Source: Deltaproteobacteria bacterium
GTDB taxonomy: Bacteria; Desulfobacterota; Syntrophia; Syntrophales; JACQWR01
DNA length: 64,000 bases
Direction: 5' to 3'
Assembly: GCA_016209105.1 (NCBI GenBank)
Contig: JACQWR010000018.1
Span: forward strand, 242,030-306,029
In this document: in pieces, positions 16,185 to 25,030 of the stretch
Layout of the letters: each line of letters opens with the position of its first letter
Position numbering within the stretch: the stretch's first letter is position 1
Position numbers and translations under genes: made by a program
The notes under the pieces: generated by a model
What the model was told of the DNA's origin: nothing
Databases searched by the model: none
The model's input: the letters and a program-made list of their open reading frames with translations, nothing else

Positions 16185-16490
16185 ATGAAAAAGAAAGGCC
16201 CTACCAAAGATCAAAAAACACCGAGCGCAGATTCGGCTGTGGCATCCGGCGCGGTTTGCTCCGTGATCGCGAAGAGGTGCAGGGGATGCGGGACGTGCGT
16301 TTCCGTGTGCACTTACGGCGCGGTACGGTTGCGCACCACGAGAAGCGGAAACAAGGCAATCGTGGACCAAAGCCTCTGCAAGGGCGATGGCCTTTGCTGT
16401 TCTCTCTGCGCAACAGGGGCCATCGTGCTACGGGATTCTCCAGACGAAGAGATAATCAGGCAAATTGACGTCGCCCTCGGACTTGTATAG
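16185..16490 (+). CDS. HdrA-like two-cluster ferredoxin
   Basis: 101 residues from ATG 16185. The track's TTG at 16149 lies inside the promoter. First cluster site CRGCGTCVSVC; second CKGDGLCCSLC, where the usual second cysteine is Asp. The order, followed by DEEIIRQIDVAL, resembles the C-terminal ferredoxin tail of heterodisulfide reductase subunit A as a free-standing gene. It is followed after 51 bases by an MvhD-type gene, which is the natural partner of HdrA. Likely role: electron transfer to or from the MvhD protein. Asp as a ligand, or a missing ligand, would change the second cluster. Confidence 0.75.
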   Translation: MKKKGPTKDQKTPSADSAVASGAVCSVIAKRCRGCGTCVSVCTYGAVRLRTTRSGNKAIVDQSLCKGDGLCCSLCATGAIVLRDSPDEEIIRQIDVALGLV

Positions 16491-16541
16491 GGGCGCAGGA
16501 CGGAAGACGACCGCGTGCCGCCGCGGGCAAGGTGCAATCGA

Positions 16542-17375
16542 ATGACGACGGGCAGCAGTCTCAGAATCGTAGGTTTCGTGTGTCACTGGTGAGGGTACGG
16601 GTCTGCTGACCTGGCTGGAGTTTCCAGACTACAATACGGACCGGGAATTCGGCTCATTCGCGTGATGTGCACCGGCAGGATTGACTTGGCCTTTGTGCTC
16701 CGCGCGCTCTCGAAAGGTGCAGCCGGAGTCTTGATCGTCGGCTGCCGCATCAATGAATGCAACTATACAACCCAGGGGAACTTCTATGCGCTGAGCATGG
16801 TGAGCCTGTGCAAGCAGCTCCTGTTGCAGATCGGCCTGAACCCTGAACGGATCAGGATCGAGTTGATCTCCGGCGGCGAGGCCAATCGGTTTGCCGAAAT
16901 TGTCAATGACTTTATCGAGACCTTGCGGGGATTGGGCTCTCTCGGCGCCTCCGAAAAAATCGACAAAGCGGAGCTGGAATCCAGGTTGGAAGCCGTAACG
17001 AAGCTTGTCCCGTACATCAAGATACAGGAACGGGAAAAGCTGCAGGTCAAGCTCCAGAGCAAAGAGGAGTATCAGTCTCTTTACTCGAGCGACGAAATAC
17101 AGCAGCTCCTTCATGAACCAATCTCTTACTACATTGATCCGAACAAGTGCCAGGCCTGCATGATCTGCGCAAAGAGGTGTCCCGTGGGCGCGATCAGCGG
17201 AGGCAAGGGTCTGGTCCACATCATAGATCAGGAAAAGTGCATCAAGTGCGGAAACTGTTTTCAGGTATGCCCGCCCCGTTTCAGTGCGGTGACCAAGTTG
17301 TCCGGCCAACCGGTACCGCCGCCCATTCCCGAGGACAAGCGAGCGATCGTACGGACGAAGAAGAAAGCGGACTGA
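16542..17375 (+). CDS. mvhD: MvhD-ferredoxin fusion, probable selenoprotein (UGA at 16590)
   Basis: 277 residues if UGA 16590-16592 is read as selenocysteine. ATG 16542 has AAGGTG seven bases upstream and is in frame with the track's ORF at 16662. Reading across the UGA gives RIVGFVCHW-U-GYGSADLAG, the MvhD (hydrogenase iron-sulfur subunit) N-terminus, which normally reads CxWCxYxxADLAG, so UGA replaces exactly the second cysteine. The MvhD domain continues through VMCTGRID, VGCRINECNY and ELISGGEANRF. A linker of about 60 residues then leads to a 2[4Fe-4S] domain, CQACMICAKRCP and CIKCGNCFQVCPP. MvhD links hydrogenase or formate dehydrogenase to HdrA for electron bifurcation. VhuD of methanogens is a known selenocysteine homologue. 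Confidence 0.85.
16600..16627 (+). promoter_or_regulatory. Candidate bacterial SECIS for mvhD
   Basis: Hairpin CTGGA-GTT-TCCAG at 16615-16627. The loop starts with G and lies 27 bases after the UGA, inside the 16-37 range described for bacterial SECIS elements. A second small hairpin, GGTC-TGCT-GACC, is at 16600-16611. Confidence 0.5.
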
Positions 17376-17426
17376 TTCCTTGTATTCCGGGGACACAATA
17401 TCAAATTCAAGGGGGGTGACCTCTCG

Positions 17427-18575
17427 ATGGGTAAACACCTGGTTTTTGTCGGCGGAGGACATGCCCATTTGACCTCCCTCAAGCTCCTCTCCAACTTCAG
17501 GAAATTGGGCCATCAGGTCACCGTGATCAGCTCCTCCCCCTATCATTATTACTCGGGCATGGGACCCGGCATGCTCTCCGGAATCTACCAGCCGCGGGAA
17601 GTGCGTTTTCATGTGAAGAAATTGGCCGAAGAGCGGGGCGCCGCCTTCATCAAAGGGACGGCCGTCAAGATTGATCCCCGCGAGCACTTCATTTTTTTGG
17701 ACACCGGCGAGAAAGTCCCTTACGACGTCGTCTCCTTTAATATCGGGAGCGAAGTTCCCGTCGAATCCCTGGCCAAAACGCCTGCCGGCAATCTCTTTCC
17801 CGTAAAACCGGTAATCAACCTCCTTACGGCCCGCCGGAGCATTTTGGAGGCGATACGAAATAACAGGATGCTCCGTTTTGTCGTGGTGGGAGGAGGTCCT
17901 GCCGGGGTTGAGATTTCGGCGAATCTCCTGGGTCTTCTGCGTGAAAACCGGGGGAGAGGAGAGATCACGCTCATCGGAGGAAAAAGACTCCTGGCCGATG
18001 CCCCTGAGAAAGCACGGCGCCTTGTGAGGGAATCGCTCACCTGCAGGGGAGTGACGATCATCGAGGGCAGCCGGGTGAAGGCCGTTGAAAAAGGACAGGT
18101 CACCTTGAGTGATGGAAAGAGATTCGACATGGATCTTGCGTTCCTCGCCATAGGCATTCAGCCGTCTTCTCTTTTTCGCGATTCCGGAATTCCCACCGGC
18201 GCCGATGGAGGAATGCTCGTCAACGCGCGCCTGCAAAGCGTGGCTCATCCCGACATCTTTGGAGGGGGCGACTGCATCAGCCTTGAAGGCCATTCATTGG
18301 CCAAGGTGGGGGTCTATGCCGTGCGGGAGAATCCGGTTCTTTACCACAACCTTCTGGCCGCTCTGGAAGGGGGAAAGATGGACGTCTTCGCGCCTCAGAA
18401 GAAATTCCTGTTGATCTTCAATATGGGAAACGGAAAAGGAATCTTTTGGAAAGGAAACTGGGTATGGGAGGGCAGGCTGGCCTTCCTTTTAAAAAATTAT
18501 ATCGACCGGAAGTTCATGAGAACCTTTCAGGTCTCCGGAGAACTCGACGAGCAGTCAGAAGGTTTCGCACAATAA
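17427..18575 (+). CDS. FAD/NAD(P)-dependent oxidoreductase (NDH2-like, SelD-associated type)
   Basis: 382 residues. N-terminal FAD-binding Rossmann motif VFVGGGHAHL, second nucleotide-binding motif VVVGGGPAGVE (about residue 153), and the FAD-binding end AHPDIFGGGDC. The GGGHAH start and SPYHYYSGMGPGMLSG segment are those of the pyridine-nucleotide-disulfide family member that is fused to selenide-water dikinase in some bacteria; here it stands alone. It is related to type II NADH dehydrogenase and sulfide:quinone reductase. GGGGGGTG precedes ATG 17427. It lies between two probable selenoprotein genes, so a role in selenium or sulfur redox chemistry is a reasonable inference, not shown. Confidence 0.8.
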   Translation: MGKHLVFVGGGHAHLTSLKLLSNFRKLGHQVTVISSSPYHYYSGMGPGMLSGIYQPREVRFHVKKLAEERGAAFIKGTAVKIDPREHFIFLDTGEKVPYDVVSFNIGSEVPVESLAKTPAGNLFPVKPVINLLTARRSILEAIRNNRMLRFVVVGGGPAGVEISANLLGLLRENRGRGEITLIGGKRLLADAPEKARRLVRESLTCRGVTIIEGSRVKAVEKGQVTLSDGKRFDMDLAFLAIGIQPSSLFRDSGIPTGADGGMLVNARLQSVAHPDIFGGGDCISLEGHSLAKVGVYAVRENPVLYHNLLAALEGGKMDVFAPQKKFLLIFNMGNGKGIFWKGNWVWEGRLAFLLKNYIDRKFMRTFQVSGELDEQSEGFAQ

Positions 18576-18593
18576 TGATAGCGAGATGACGTG

Positions 18594-19436
18594 ATGAATA
18601 TTTTGAACTATTTCAAACAGGTTCCAACCTGGTCGCCGGAAAAGGTCCGCCGGTTTTTAAAAGAGAAGAGTCCGGAAGAGTATAACCTGGTTGATGTGCG
18701 AACACCCAAAGAGTACGAAAGAGGCCACCTCCCCGGTGCGCGATTGATCCCGGTTGGAGAGATGGCAAATCGCCTCTTTGAAATTGATCCCCATAAACCG
18801 ACCATCGCCTACTGAGCGTCGGGAGTGCGCAGCCGGGCGGCTGCCGCCACGCTCTTGGAGGCGGGGTTTAAAGAAGTCTACAGCATGGAAGGCGGGATCA
18901 ATGCCTGGAACGGGAGGGTGGCAGAGGGAGCGCCGCAGTCCGGGATGGCCTACTTTGCTCCGGCCGCAACGCCGGAGGAGTTGGCGGCCCTGGCATGGCG
19001 TCTGGAAGGCGGATCCCGCAAATTCTACTCCGCGCTGGCCGACACCGTAACGGACCCGGAGGCAAAGGATCTCTATCGTCAACTGGCAAAGGCTGAGGAG
19101 CACCACCAAACCGCCCTTCTCAAGCTTTACGAGGAATTTTCAGGCAAGGCCTCCGCTCCGGGATTCCCGGGGGCGCTTCTTCCGCCCGGCGATGAAGACG
19201 GCGATACGATGGAAGGGGGGATGCGCGTCAGCGAGGCCCTGGAGTGGGCGAAGGGAAAAAAGACGACGGACATCCTGGAACTCTCCCTCTCCCTGGAGAC
19301 TAATGCCTATGATCTGTATATCAAGATGGAACGCCGGATGCAGGATGAACATTCCGCACAGGTCTTCCATGTCTTATCCGCGGAGGAGAAGCAGCACCTG
19401 GAACGATTAAGCGCTCTCCTTGAAAAAAGAATGTGA
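18594..19436 (+). CDS. Rhodanese-ferritin fusion, probable selenoprotein (UGA at 18813)
   Basis: 280 residues if UGA 18813-18815 is read as selenocysteine. The track's ORFs 18591-18815 and 18825-19436 are the two halves in one frame. Residues about 14-110 are a rhodanese domain: YNLVDVRTPKEYERGHLPGA, then PTIAY-U-ASGVRSRAAA, then GFKEVYSMEGGINAWNG. The UGA is precisely the catalytic cysteine of the Y-C-x-SGxRS loop. Residues about 125-280 are a ferritin/rubrerythrin-like four-helix domain with E..H pairs (AKAEEHHQ and SAEEKQHLE). Rhodanese handles persulfide sulfur or selenium; the ferritin-like part suggests a di-iron site and oxidative-stress function. Start ATG 18594 is 18 bases after the oxidoreductase stop. 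Confidence 0.85.
18825..18850 (+). promoter_or_regulatory. Candidate bacterial SECIS for the rhodanese gene
   Basis: Perfect 6-bp stem GCAGCC (18829-18834) / GGCTGC (18839-18844) with loop GGGC. The loop starts 19 bases after the UGA, within the bacterial SECIS range, and the first loop base is G. Outer GTG/CAC pairs can extend the stem with bulges. Confidence 0.5.
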
Positions 19437-19463
19437 AGCTCCCCGCTCAGAGAGCGGGGCTTC
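19435..19463 (+). terminator. Hairpin after the redox operon
   Basis: GAAGCTCCCCGCTC / GAGCGGGGCTTC starts inside the stop codon of the rhodanese gene. It is a strong stem, but only a short T-rich stretch (ATTTTCTTC) follows, about 20 bases later. Its GAAGCTCCCC start matches the dispersed repeat family noted elsewhere. Confidence 0.45.
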
Positions 19464-19501
19464 CCGGCAAGGAACAGTTATTTTCTTCATTGCCTTCTTA
19501 A

Positions 19502-19584
19502 CCCCGCCTGGAAGGCGGGGCCTGCGGAGGCGCCCCCGGTCAATTCTCCCCTTCCCCTGGCGGGAGGGGATTAAGGGGAGGGGG
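19502..19584 (+). repeat. Two adjacent G/C palindromes
   Basis: CCCCGCCT-GG-AAGGCGGGG at 19502-19520, and CTCCCCTTCCCC..GGGATTAAGGGGAGGGG at 19545-19584. The second resembles the element inserted in hsdM. Confidence 0.55.
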
Positions 19585-19600
19585 AAAGGAATCTCTCGCC

Positions 19601-22024
19601 ATGCCTCATCAGATGATCCATCCCAACCCCCTGCCGGATGACCTCCATCCGGCCGTAGATGCCCTGATCGAGCGGCTCCGCGCCCATTACCCGGACATGA
19701 GCGGACTGGCGGCCATTTCGATGACGGGCCGCGGCCGCGACTTTTTGCATCACCTCATCCATACCCGGATCGGCGGGCTGCTGCCGACGATCCTTTCCTT
19801 CGACGACTACCGGACACGCCGCATAGCCGGGGCAACCGGCCGCACGGCCGTACCGGAGGACGAGGCCTTTCTCCATTTCCACGCCCTGCGGTGCTCCGAA
19901 GAGGGCCGCTCCCTGCCCCCGGCCGACACCCAACAGCTGCTCTCGTTCCTGACCACGATCGCCGAGTTCTCCGTGAGCCCCGAGGAGTTGCGCGCGCTGG
20001 ATCGAATCGGGTATGAACAACTCGATCGAATCGAACGGTTCTTTGCGATGATGGAGGCATTCCGTGCCCGCCTCGCCGCCGAGGGGCTGTTCTATCCGCC
20101 CTTTGAAGCGGCACGGTTCGCCGATCTCACGCCGGGCGACGGCGAATTTTTCATCAGTTTGCCCCTCATGACCCCGGTGAACGAGCGTTTCTTCAGCCTC
20201 ATCCCGGCCGAGCGGCTCTTCGTGGACGCGCCGCTCTTCGGCCCCCACATGCCGACGAAGCCGCCCGACTACGAGACGGCCCTGTCGCTCGTCCGGCGCA
20301 TCGGGGTTGCCGAAAAGCGCGCTGCCGGCTCCGGGCTTGATTTTACCGAACTGGCCCAGCGCGCCGCCCTGCCCACGCTCCTCGCCCGTGAGATTGACGC
20401 CTTCTTGCGTGAGCCGCACAGCGATGGGGAACAATTCTTCATCGTGCCCCTGGACGAGAGGCTCTCGTTCTATCTCTGGGAACTGCTCTTCCGGCCGCTG
20501 GGCGGACAGGTCAACTTCGCGCCCTGGCTCCCCTTCACCCACTTTACGGCTGCGCACCGCCTGACCGGGGCGATCCACGGCGGAAAGGGGCTCAAGGCCG
20601 TACGGCGGGATCTCGTCGCTGAGCTTACCGCCCGGTGGAACGAACTCGACGAGGCCGATCATTCCGCGTTCGAGGGGGCGATCACGCTCTGCGACGAGCT
20701 GGAGCGTCTCCGCCCGCTCATGGGCGACGAGTGGTCGCCGCTCGCCGAGTACCTCATCGCCGTGAAGAAACTGCGGCTGCGCGGCAAACGCAGCGCACCG
20801 ATCCAAGTGGTGGGACTGGGCGACGCGACCGGCATTCCCTATGGGCGCGCCGTCATCGGGCCCATGACGAGCGGCATCTTCCCGCGCAAGCCCTTCAGCG
20901 GCCCCTACCTGAACCTGATCCACCTGCCGCGTATCTATCGAGCCCAGTATGAGGCGGACGATCTCGCCTTGAGGCAGTTTCTTTCCTTCGGCCGCACGGC
21001 CCACATCGCGGCCCTCTATGACCAGGCAAACGGCGAGGCCCCGTCGCCCCATTTCTCGTTCCTCGCCGCAGAATTCGGCCGGCAGGCGGTGAAGCGGCGG
21101 ATGGCGCCGGCGCCGTTCCACGTGCCATCAGGCAGTCTCACCATAAAGAACACCGATGAACTGAAGGAGCGGTTGAGGCGGCACACCTGGTCTTTCAGTT
21201 CATTGCAGCGCTTTTTCACCTGCCCGTGCCGCTTCATTCTTGAGGACATACAGGGTGTGATACCGCCTCCCTGCTTTGAAGAGGAAGAGCGTGCCAATCT
21301 CATCATCGGGGATCTGCTCCACCGTTTCTTCGCGGAGATGAAAGAGCATCCCCCTGCCATCGAGCGGTGGCGCGAACAATTCGAGGAGGCCTGGTACAGC
21401 TACGAGGACCTCCCGGCGAAACTCCCTGACGAGGAGGTCCGCAAGGCCATCGTCCTCAGCCATCTGGCCGATATTGCGTCCTGGGAGAAGGAAACGGGTC
21501 GTCTGCTACTCTTTTCCGACGAGGTGACGGATACGGAACTCGAGCTCGCCGCCCCCTTCGGCGGCGGCCGTTACCAGCTCAAAGGGCGCATTGACCGCCT
21601 GCAAAGCGAGGGGAATAGCCAGCTCATCGTCGATCTCAAATACCGGGAGAAGGTCTCCCGCAAGGGACTGCTGGCGGACCGGGTGGAAGAAACCGACTCG
21701 TTCGACGACCGCTTCCAGCTCATCATCTACGCCTATCTCGCCCTGCAGAACACGAAGGCGGCGCCGGGCGAGCTCGATGCGGCCCAGATCTTTCTGCGGC
21801 CACGAGTACGCGGCGATTATGAACACCGCCTCGCCCCGGAGGACCTGGAGCAATGCGACGCCACCGTGGAGCGCATCGCGAAACGACTCGACGGGATGCT
21901 GGCCCGGGAGAGCTTCGTCCCCAACTTCCGCGCTGCCGGATGTTCTTACTGTCCTTACAAGGCGCTCTGCCTCAAGCCGGATCTCTATCGCATGGGTGGG
22001 CGGAAGGGAGGCCGGCCATGGTGA
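19601..22024 (+). CDS. AddB-like PD-(D/E)XK exonuclease subunit
   Basis: 807 residues. The N-terminal two thirds look like an inactivated helicase of the AddB type. The C-terminal third is a RecB-family nuclease: RLQSEGNSQLIVDLKYREK carries the D...LK catalytic pattern, and four cysteines (CPCRF near residue 545, CSYCPYKALC near 785) can hold the iron-sulfur cluster that staples the AddB nuclease fold. Start ATG 19601 has a GGGGGAAAGG purine run upstream. It overlaps the helicase gene by 7 bases. Together they would process double-strand DNA ends for recombination. Confidence 0.8.
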   Translation: MPHQMIHPNPLPDDLHPAVDALIERLRAHYPDMSGLAAISMTGRGRDFLHHLIHTRIGGLLPTILSFDDYRTRRIAGATGRTAVPEDEAFLHFHALRCSEEGRSLPPADTQQLLSFLTTIAEFSVSPEELRALDRIGYEQLDRIERFFAMMEAFRARLAAEGLFYPPFEAARFADLTPGDGEFFISLPLMTPVNERFFSLIPAERLFVDAPLFGPHMPTKPPDYETALSLVRRIGVAEKRAAGSGLDFTELAQRAALPTLLAREIDAFLREPHSDGEQFFIVPLDERLSFYLWELLFRPLGGQVNFAPWLPFTHFTAAHRLTGAIHGGKGLKAVRRDLVAELTARWNELDEADHSAFEGAITLCDELERLRPLMGDEWSPLAEYLIAVKKLRLRGKRSAPIQVVGLGDATGIPYGRAVIGPMTSGIFPRKPFSGPYLNLIHLPRIYRAQYEADDLALRQFLSFGRTAHIAALYDQANGEAPSPHFSFLAAEFGRQAVKRRMAPAPFHVPSGSLTIKNTDELKERLRRHTWSFSSLQRFFTCPCRFILEDIQGVIPPPCFEEEERANLIIGDLLHRFFAEMKEHPPAIERWREQFEEAWYSYEDLPAKLPDEEVRKAIVLSHLADIASWEKETGRLLLFSDEVTDTELELAAPFGGGRYQLKGRIDRLQSEGNSQLIVDLKYREKVSRKGLLADRVEETDSFDDRFQLIIYAYLALQNTKAAPGELDAAQIFLRPRVRGDYEHRLAPEDLEQCDATVERIAKRLDGMLARESFVPNFRAAGCSYCPYKALCLKPDLYRMGGRKGGRPW

Positions 22025-24843
22025 AGAGCCTCTTCGTCACCGCCTCGGCCGGTTCCGGGAAGACCTTCCGTCTGACCCAGGAGGTCCGCCGCCATATCGA
22101 ACGGGACATGGAATTTGTCGTTGCCGCCACCTTCACGCGCGCCGCGGCAGCCGAAATGGAAAAACGGATCCTTGAAGCCATCGAAAAGGGGAAGGAGAGC
22201 ACCGTCGACAAACTGCGGCTTATCATGCGGGCCTCCCGCGTCCACTTCTCGACGATAGACGCGCTCTTCCACCGCTTCCTCTCGACGGAGGCCTTTGTGC
22301 CGCAGGTTGCCGACGAGCACGAACGGGCGATCATCACGGCGCTCGCCGACGAGCGTTTTTTCCGGCATCCGCGCGTCCTCGCCGACATCGAAAGCATCCT
22401 GATCGCCGCGCGCATCCTCCAGATGCAGCCCGAGCAATTGATCGCCGCGTTGGACAAGGGCAAAGAAGCGCTGGAGGCATGGGACTGCCCCGAGGATCTC
22501 CTGGATAAGCTCAAGGCCAAGCAGAAACGCCTCATCGCCGAGTACGAAGGGTTGCAGGAGAAGGTGCGGGCGGTCGCCGGGGAAACCAGAGGTGCCCTGC
22601 GCACACAGGTGGTCGCCCCCCTCCTCGCGCCGCTCGCGGAACTGGATCTCGGCCGGGCCCTCTTCCTGAAATCCGACCTGTCAGAGGTCAAGGTGGCAGC
22701 CGCCGACCGCGGGACGCCCGCCTACGAGGCACTACGGGAACTCTATCCCCCGATGCGCCGCCTCGTCGCCGAGCACCTCCTCAACACCAAGCGGCTGCGG
22801 AGCGCCCTGCTCAAGCGCTTCAGCGCCCTGCATGGCGAATTGCTCGCCGAAGAGAAGGAAAAACTCGGCCGGCTCTATTTCGACGATCTCCCCCGGGCGC
22901 TTATTGCCCTGGACGGGCCAGAGAGTCCCGACCGGCCGCTCTTCACGGCGCGCCTCTACGAACTGGGATTCCACCGGACGGCCCACCTGCTCCTCGACGA
23001 GTTCCAGGACACCTCCCATATCCAGTTTGCCCTGCTCAAACCTTTGATCGAGGATATCCTCGGCTCCGTGGGGGAAAACGCCGAGGGGGAGCGGTCGCTT
23101 TTTCTCGTGGGAGACTGGAAACAGTCGATCTACCAATGGCGGGATGCGGCGCCCGATCAGTTGCGGGCCGACATCGCCCCCTATCTGCAAAGCGGACAGA
23201 TTGCCGCCGAGACGTTGCCCTATAACTATCGCTCCACGCCGCTGCTCATCGCCTTTTTCAACCATCTGGTCGCCGAGCTCTTCGCCGGAACCGATAAAGT
23301 GAATCTTCAAGAGCCGCCCGAAGAACCAAAGTATCCCTACAGCGGCATCTCCGAGGTGGCGGTCATCCCGGCCTCGTGCGGCGCCGGCGACGATCCGGCC
23401 TACGAGCGGCTCGTCGCGGCCATTATCCAAAGAAAGGCGGACGGCGGGTGCCCCTGGGGCGACATCGCGGTCCTCTGCCGCACCAACGGGCATATGGACA
23501 AGGCAGCGGCGGCGCTGGCGAAAGCAGACATTCCCACCTCGGGGATCCGCGGGCGCGAGCTTATGTCGCTCCGCGAAGGCACGGCGCTCACTCTTTCGCT
23601 TGTCGCGCTTTTCACCGGACATGACGGCAGCTTCATCCCCCGCGCCCTCAAGGCGCTGGGCTATGAGGAGACGCTGACGGCCGCCGTCACGCGGCTTGCC
23701 GGGACCATCGGCAACGCGCCCCGGCCGCACCGTTTTGCGGCCTTTGCCGCCGCCCTGCGCGACCTGATGCCCTATTTCCCGCACATCCTCATCGAGACGC
23801 TCTGGGACGAAGCGGAGCGGTACTTCGACCGGCCCGACGCCGGCGATACCGCCGCCTTCCTGCGCTATCTGCTCACGATGTCGCACCTCATCACCGTGCC
23901 CGAGGGAGAGCACGCCGACCGGGTGAAACTGGCCACGATCCACGGCACCAAGGGCCTCGAATTCCCCCATGTCTTCCTCTTCTGGAAAGAGGAGCTCGAC
24001 AGGGCGCCCGAGATCCCGCACCCCAAAGACGGCTGCCCCATCAGCCTGACTAAGGACGAGCTGGCCTTTCTCGCCACCGGCCCGATAGCCGGAGCCACGG
24101 CCATCGCGGAAGCAGCGGCTGCGGTGAAAGAAGAAAAGGCCGAAGAAACGGCGAACCTCATCTATGTCGCCGCGACCCGCGCCGCGCAAAGCCTGACCAT
24201 TCTTCTGCGGGCCGATAAGGAAGGCGCACTGAAAGGCTACGGCGAGCTGATGTCGCGCGCGGCCCGGACAGCCATACCGGACGCCGAGCGGACCGAATTC
24301 GGCTGGCGGCATGACTATGGTCCCGAAAAGCCGCGGCCTTCCGATCATGAGGAGCTGACGGCGCCCGAGCTCGTCGAAGGCTTTGTCGCGCCGGCAGAGG
24401 GAGACGAGATGGACCCGGCACTGCGCTCCGCCGACATCGAGGCGGGCATCGAACGGGGCCTGCGCATCCACGCAGCGCTCGCACGGCTCACGGGAGGTCG
24501 CACAACGATTGCCACGGACGACCTCGCGGAAGAGGAGCTGGCCGCCGTCAACCGGTTCCTGGGCGACGAGAAGGTGCGCGAGATACTCTTCCGACCCGGC
24601 ACCGTGCTCACCGAACAGCACATCTCCGATACCCGCGCCTTCGGCATCGTGGATCGCCTCATCCTCGCCCCCGACTGCATCACCCTCATTGACTTCAAGA
24701 CGGGACACGTCGGCCATCTCGCCGACAAGTACCAGGCCCAGATGATCCGCTACCGCACCATCCTCCAGGGTCTCTTCGGCGACCGCCCGGTCGAATGCTA
24801 CCTGCTCTTCGTTGACGAACCGCACCGCATCGTGACCGTCTGA
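22018..24843 (+). CDS. AddA-like UvrD-family helicase-nuclease
   Basis: 941 residues from ATG 22018; the track's start at 21853 lies in the preceding gene. SF1A helicase motifs are complete: ASAGSGKT (residues about 8-15), ATFTRAAAAEM, DEFQDTSHIQ, VGDWKQSIYQWR, HGTKGLEFPHVFLF and YVAATRA. The C-terminal RecB-like nuclease has FGIVDRLIL...ITLIDFKTG. With the upstream AddB-like protein it forms an AddAB-type end-resection enzyme. The domain order and Fe-S half in the partner favour AddAB over RecBCD. Confidence 0.85.
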   Translation: MVKSLFVTASAGSGKTFRLTQEVRRHIERDMEFVVAATFTRAAAAEMEKRILEAIEKGKESTVDKLRLIMRASRVHFSTIDALFHRFLSTEAFVPQVADEHERAIITALADERFFRHPRVLADIESILIAARILQMQPEQLIAALDKGKEALEAWDCPEDLLDKLKAKQKRLIAEYEGLQEKVRAVAGETRGALRTQVVAPLLAPLAELDLGRALFLKSDLSEVKVAAADRGTPAYEALRELYPPMRRLVAEHLLNTKRLRSALLKRFSALHGELLAEEKEKLGRLYFDDLPRALIALDGPESPDRPLFTARLYELGFHRTAHLLLDEFQDTSHIQFALLKPLIEDILGSVGENAEGERSLFLVGDWKQSIYQWRDAAPDQLRADIAPYLQSGQIAAETLPYNYRSTPLLIAFFNHLVAELFAGTDKVNLQEPPEEPKYPYSGISEVAVIPASCGAGDDPAYERLVAAIIQRKADGGCPWGDIAVLCRTNGHMDKAAAALAKADIPTSGIRGRELMSLREGTALTLSLVALFTGHDGSFIPRALKALGYEETLTAAVTRLAGTIGNAPRPHRFAAFAAALRDLMPYFPHILIETLWDEAERYFDRPDAGDTAAFLRYLLTMSHLITVPEGEHADRVKLATIHGTKGLEFPHVFLFWKEELDRAPEIPHPKDGCPISLTKDELAFLATGPIAGATAIAEAAAAVKEEKAEETANLIYVAATRAAQSLTILLRADKEGALKGYGELMSRAARTAIPDAERTEFGWRHDYGPEKPRPSDHEELTAPELVEGFVAPAEGDEMDPALRSADIEAGIERGLRIHAALARLTGGRTTIATDDLAEEELAAVNRFLGDEKVREILFRPGTVLTEQHISDTRAFGIVDRLILAPDCITLIDFKTGHVGHLADKYQAQMIRYRTILQGLFGDRPVECYLLFVDEPHRIVTV

Positions 24844-25030
24844 ACGAAGGCAACAGGTTGCAGACGGCTCCTCAGAACTAACGGGGAGCCTTTGCGAAAG
24901 TCCCCGAAATATTTTTTTCCAACCCGGCACCTCCCGGGCGCCATTTCAAATGGTATTCACCGAGATATCTTGAATTCTCATAAGCGGTAAGGTATAAAGC
25001 GTCACCGTCTTTCGCAAGGGGGGAGCGATT

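Noticed and set aside
18591-18815. 74-residue stand-alone rhodanese ending at TAC TGA
   Set aside because: The domain would end just before its catalytic residue, and the same frame continues with the rest of the rhodanese fold, so the UGA is better read as selenocysteine.
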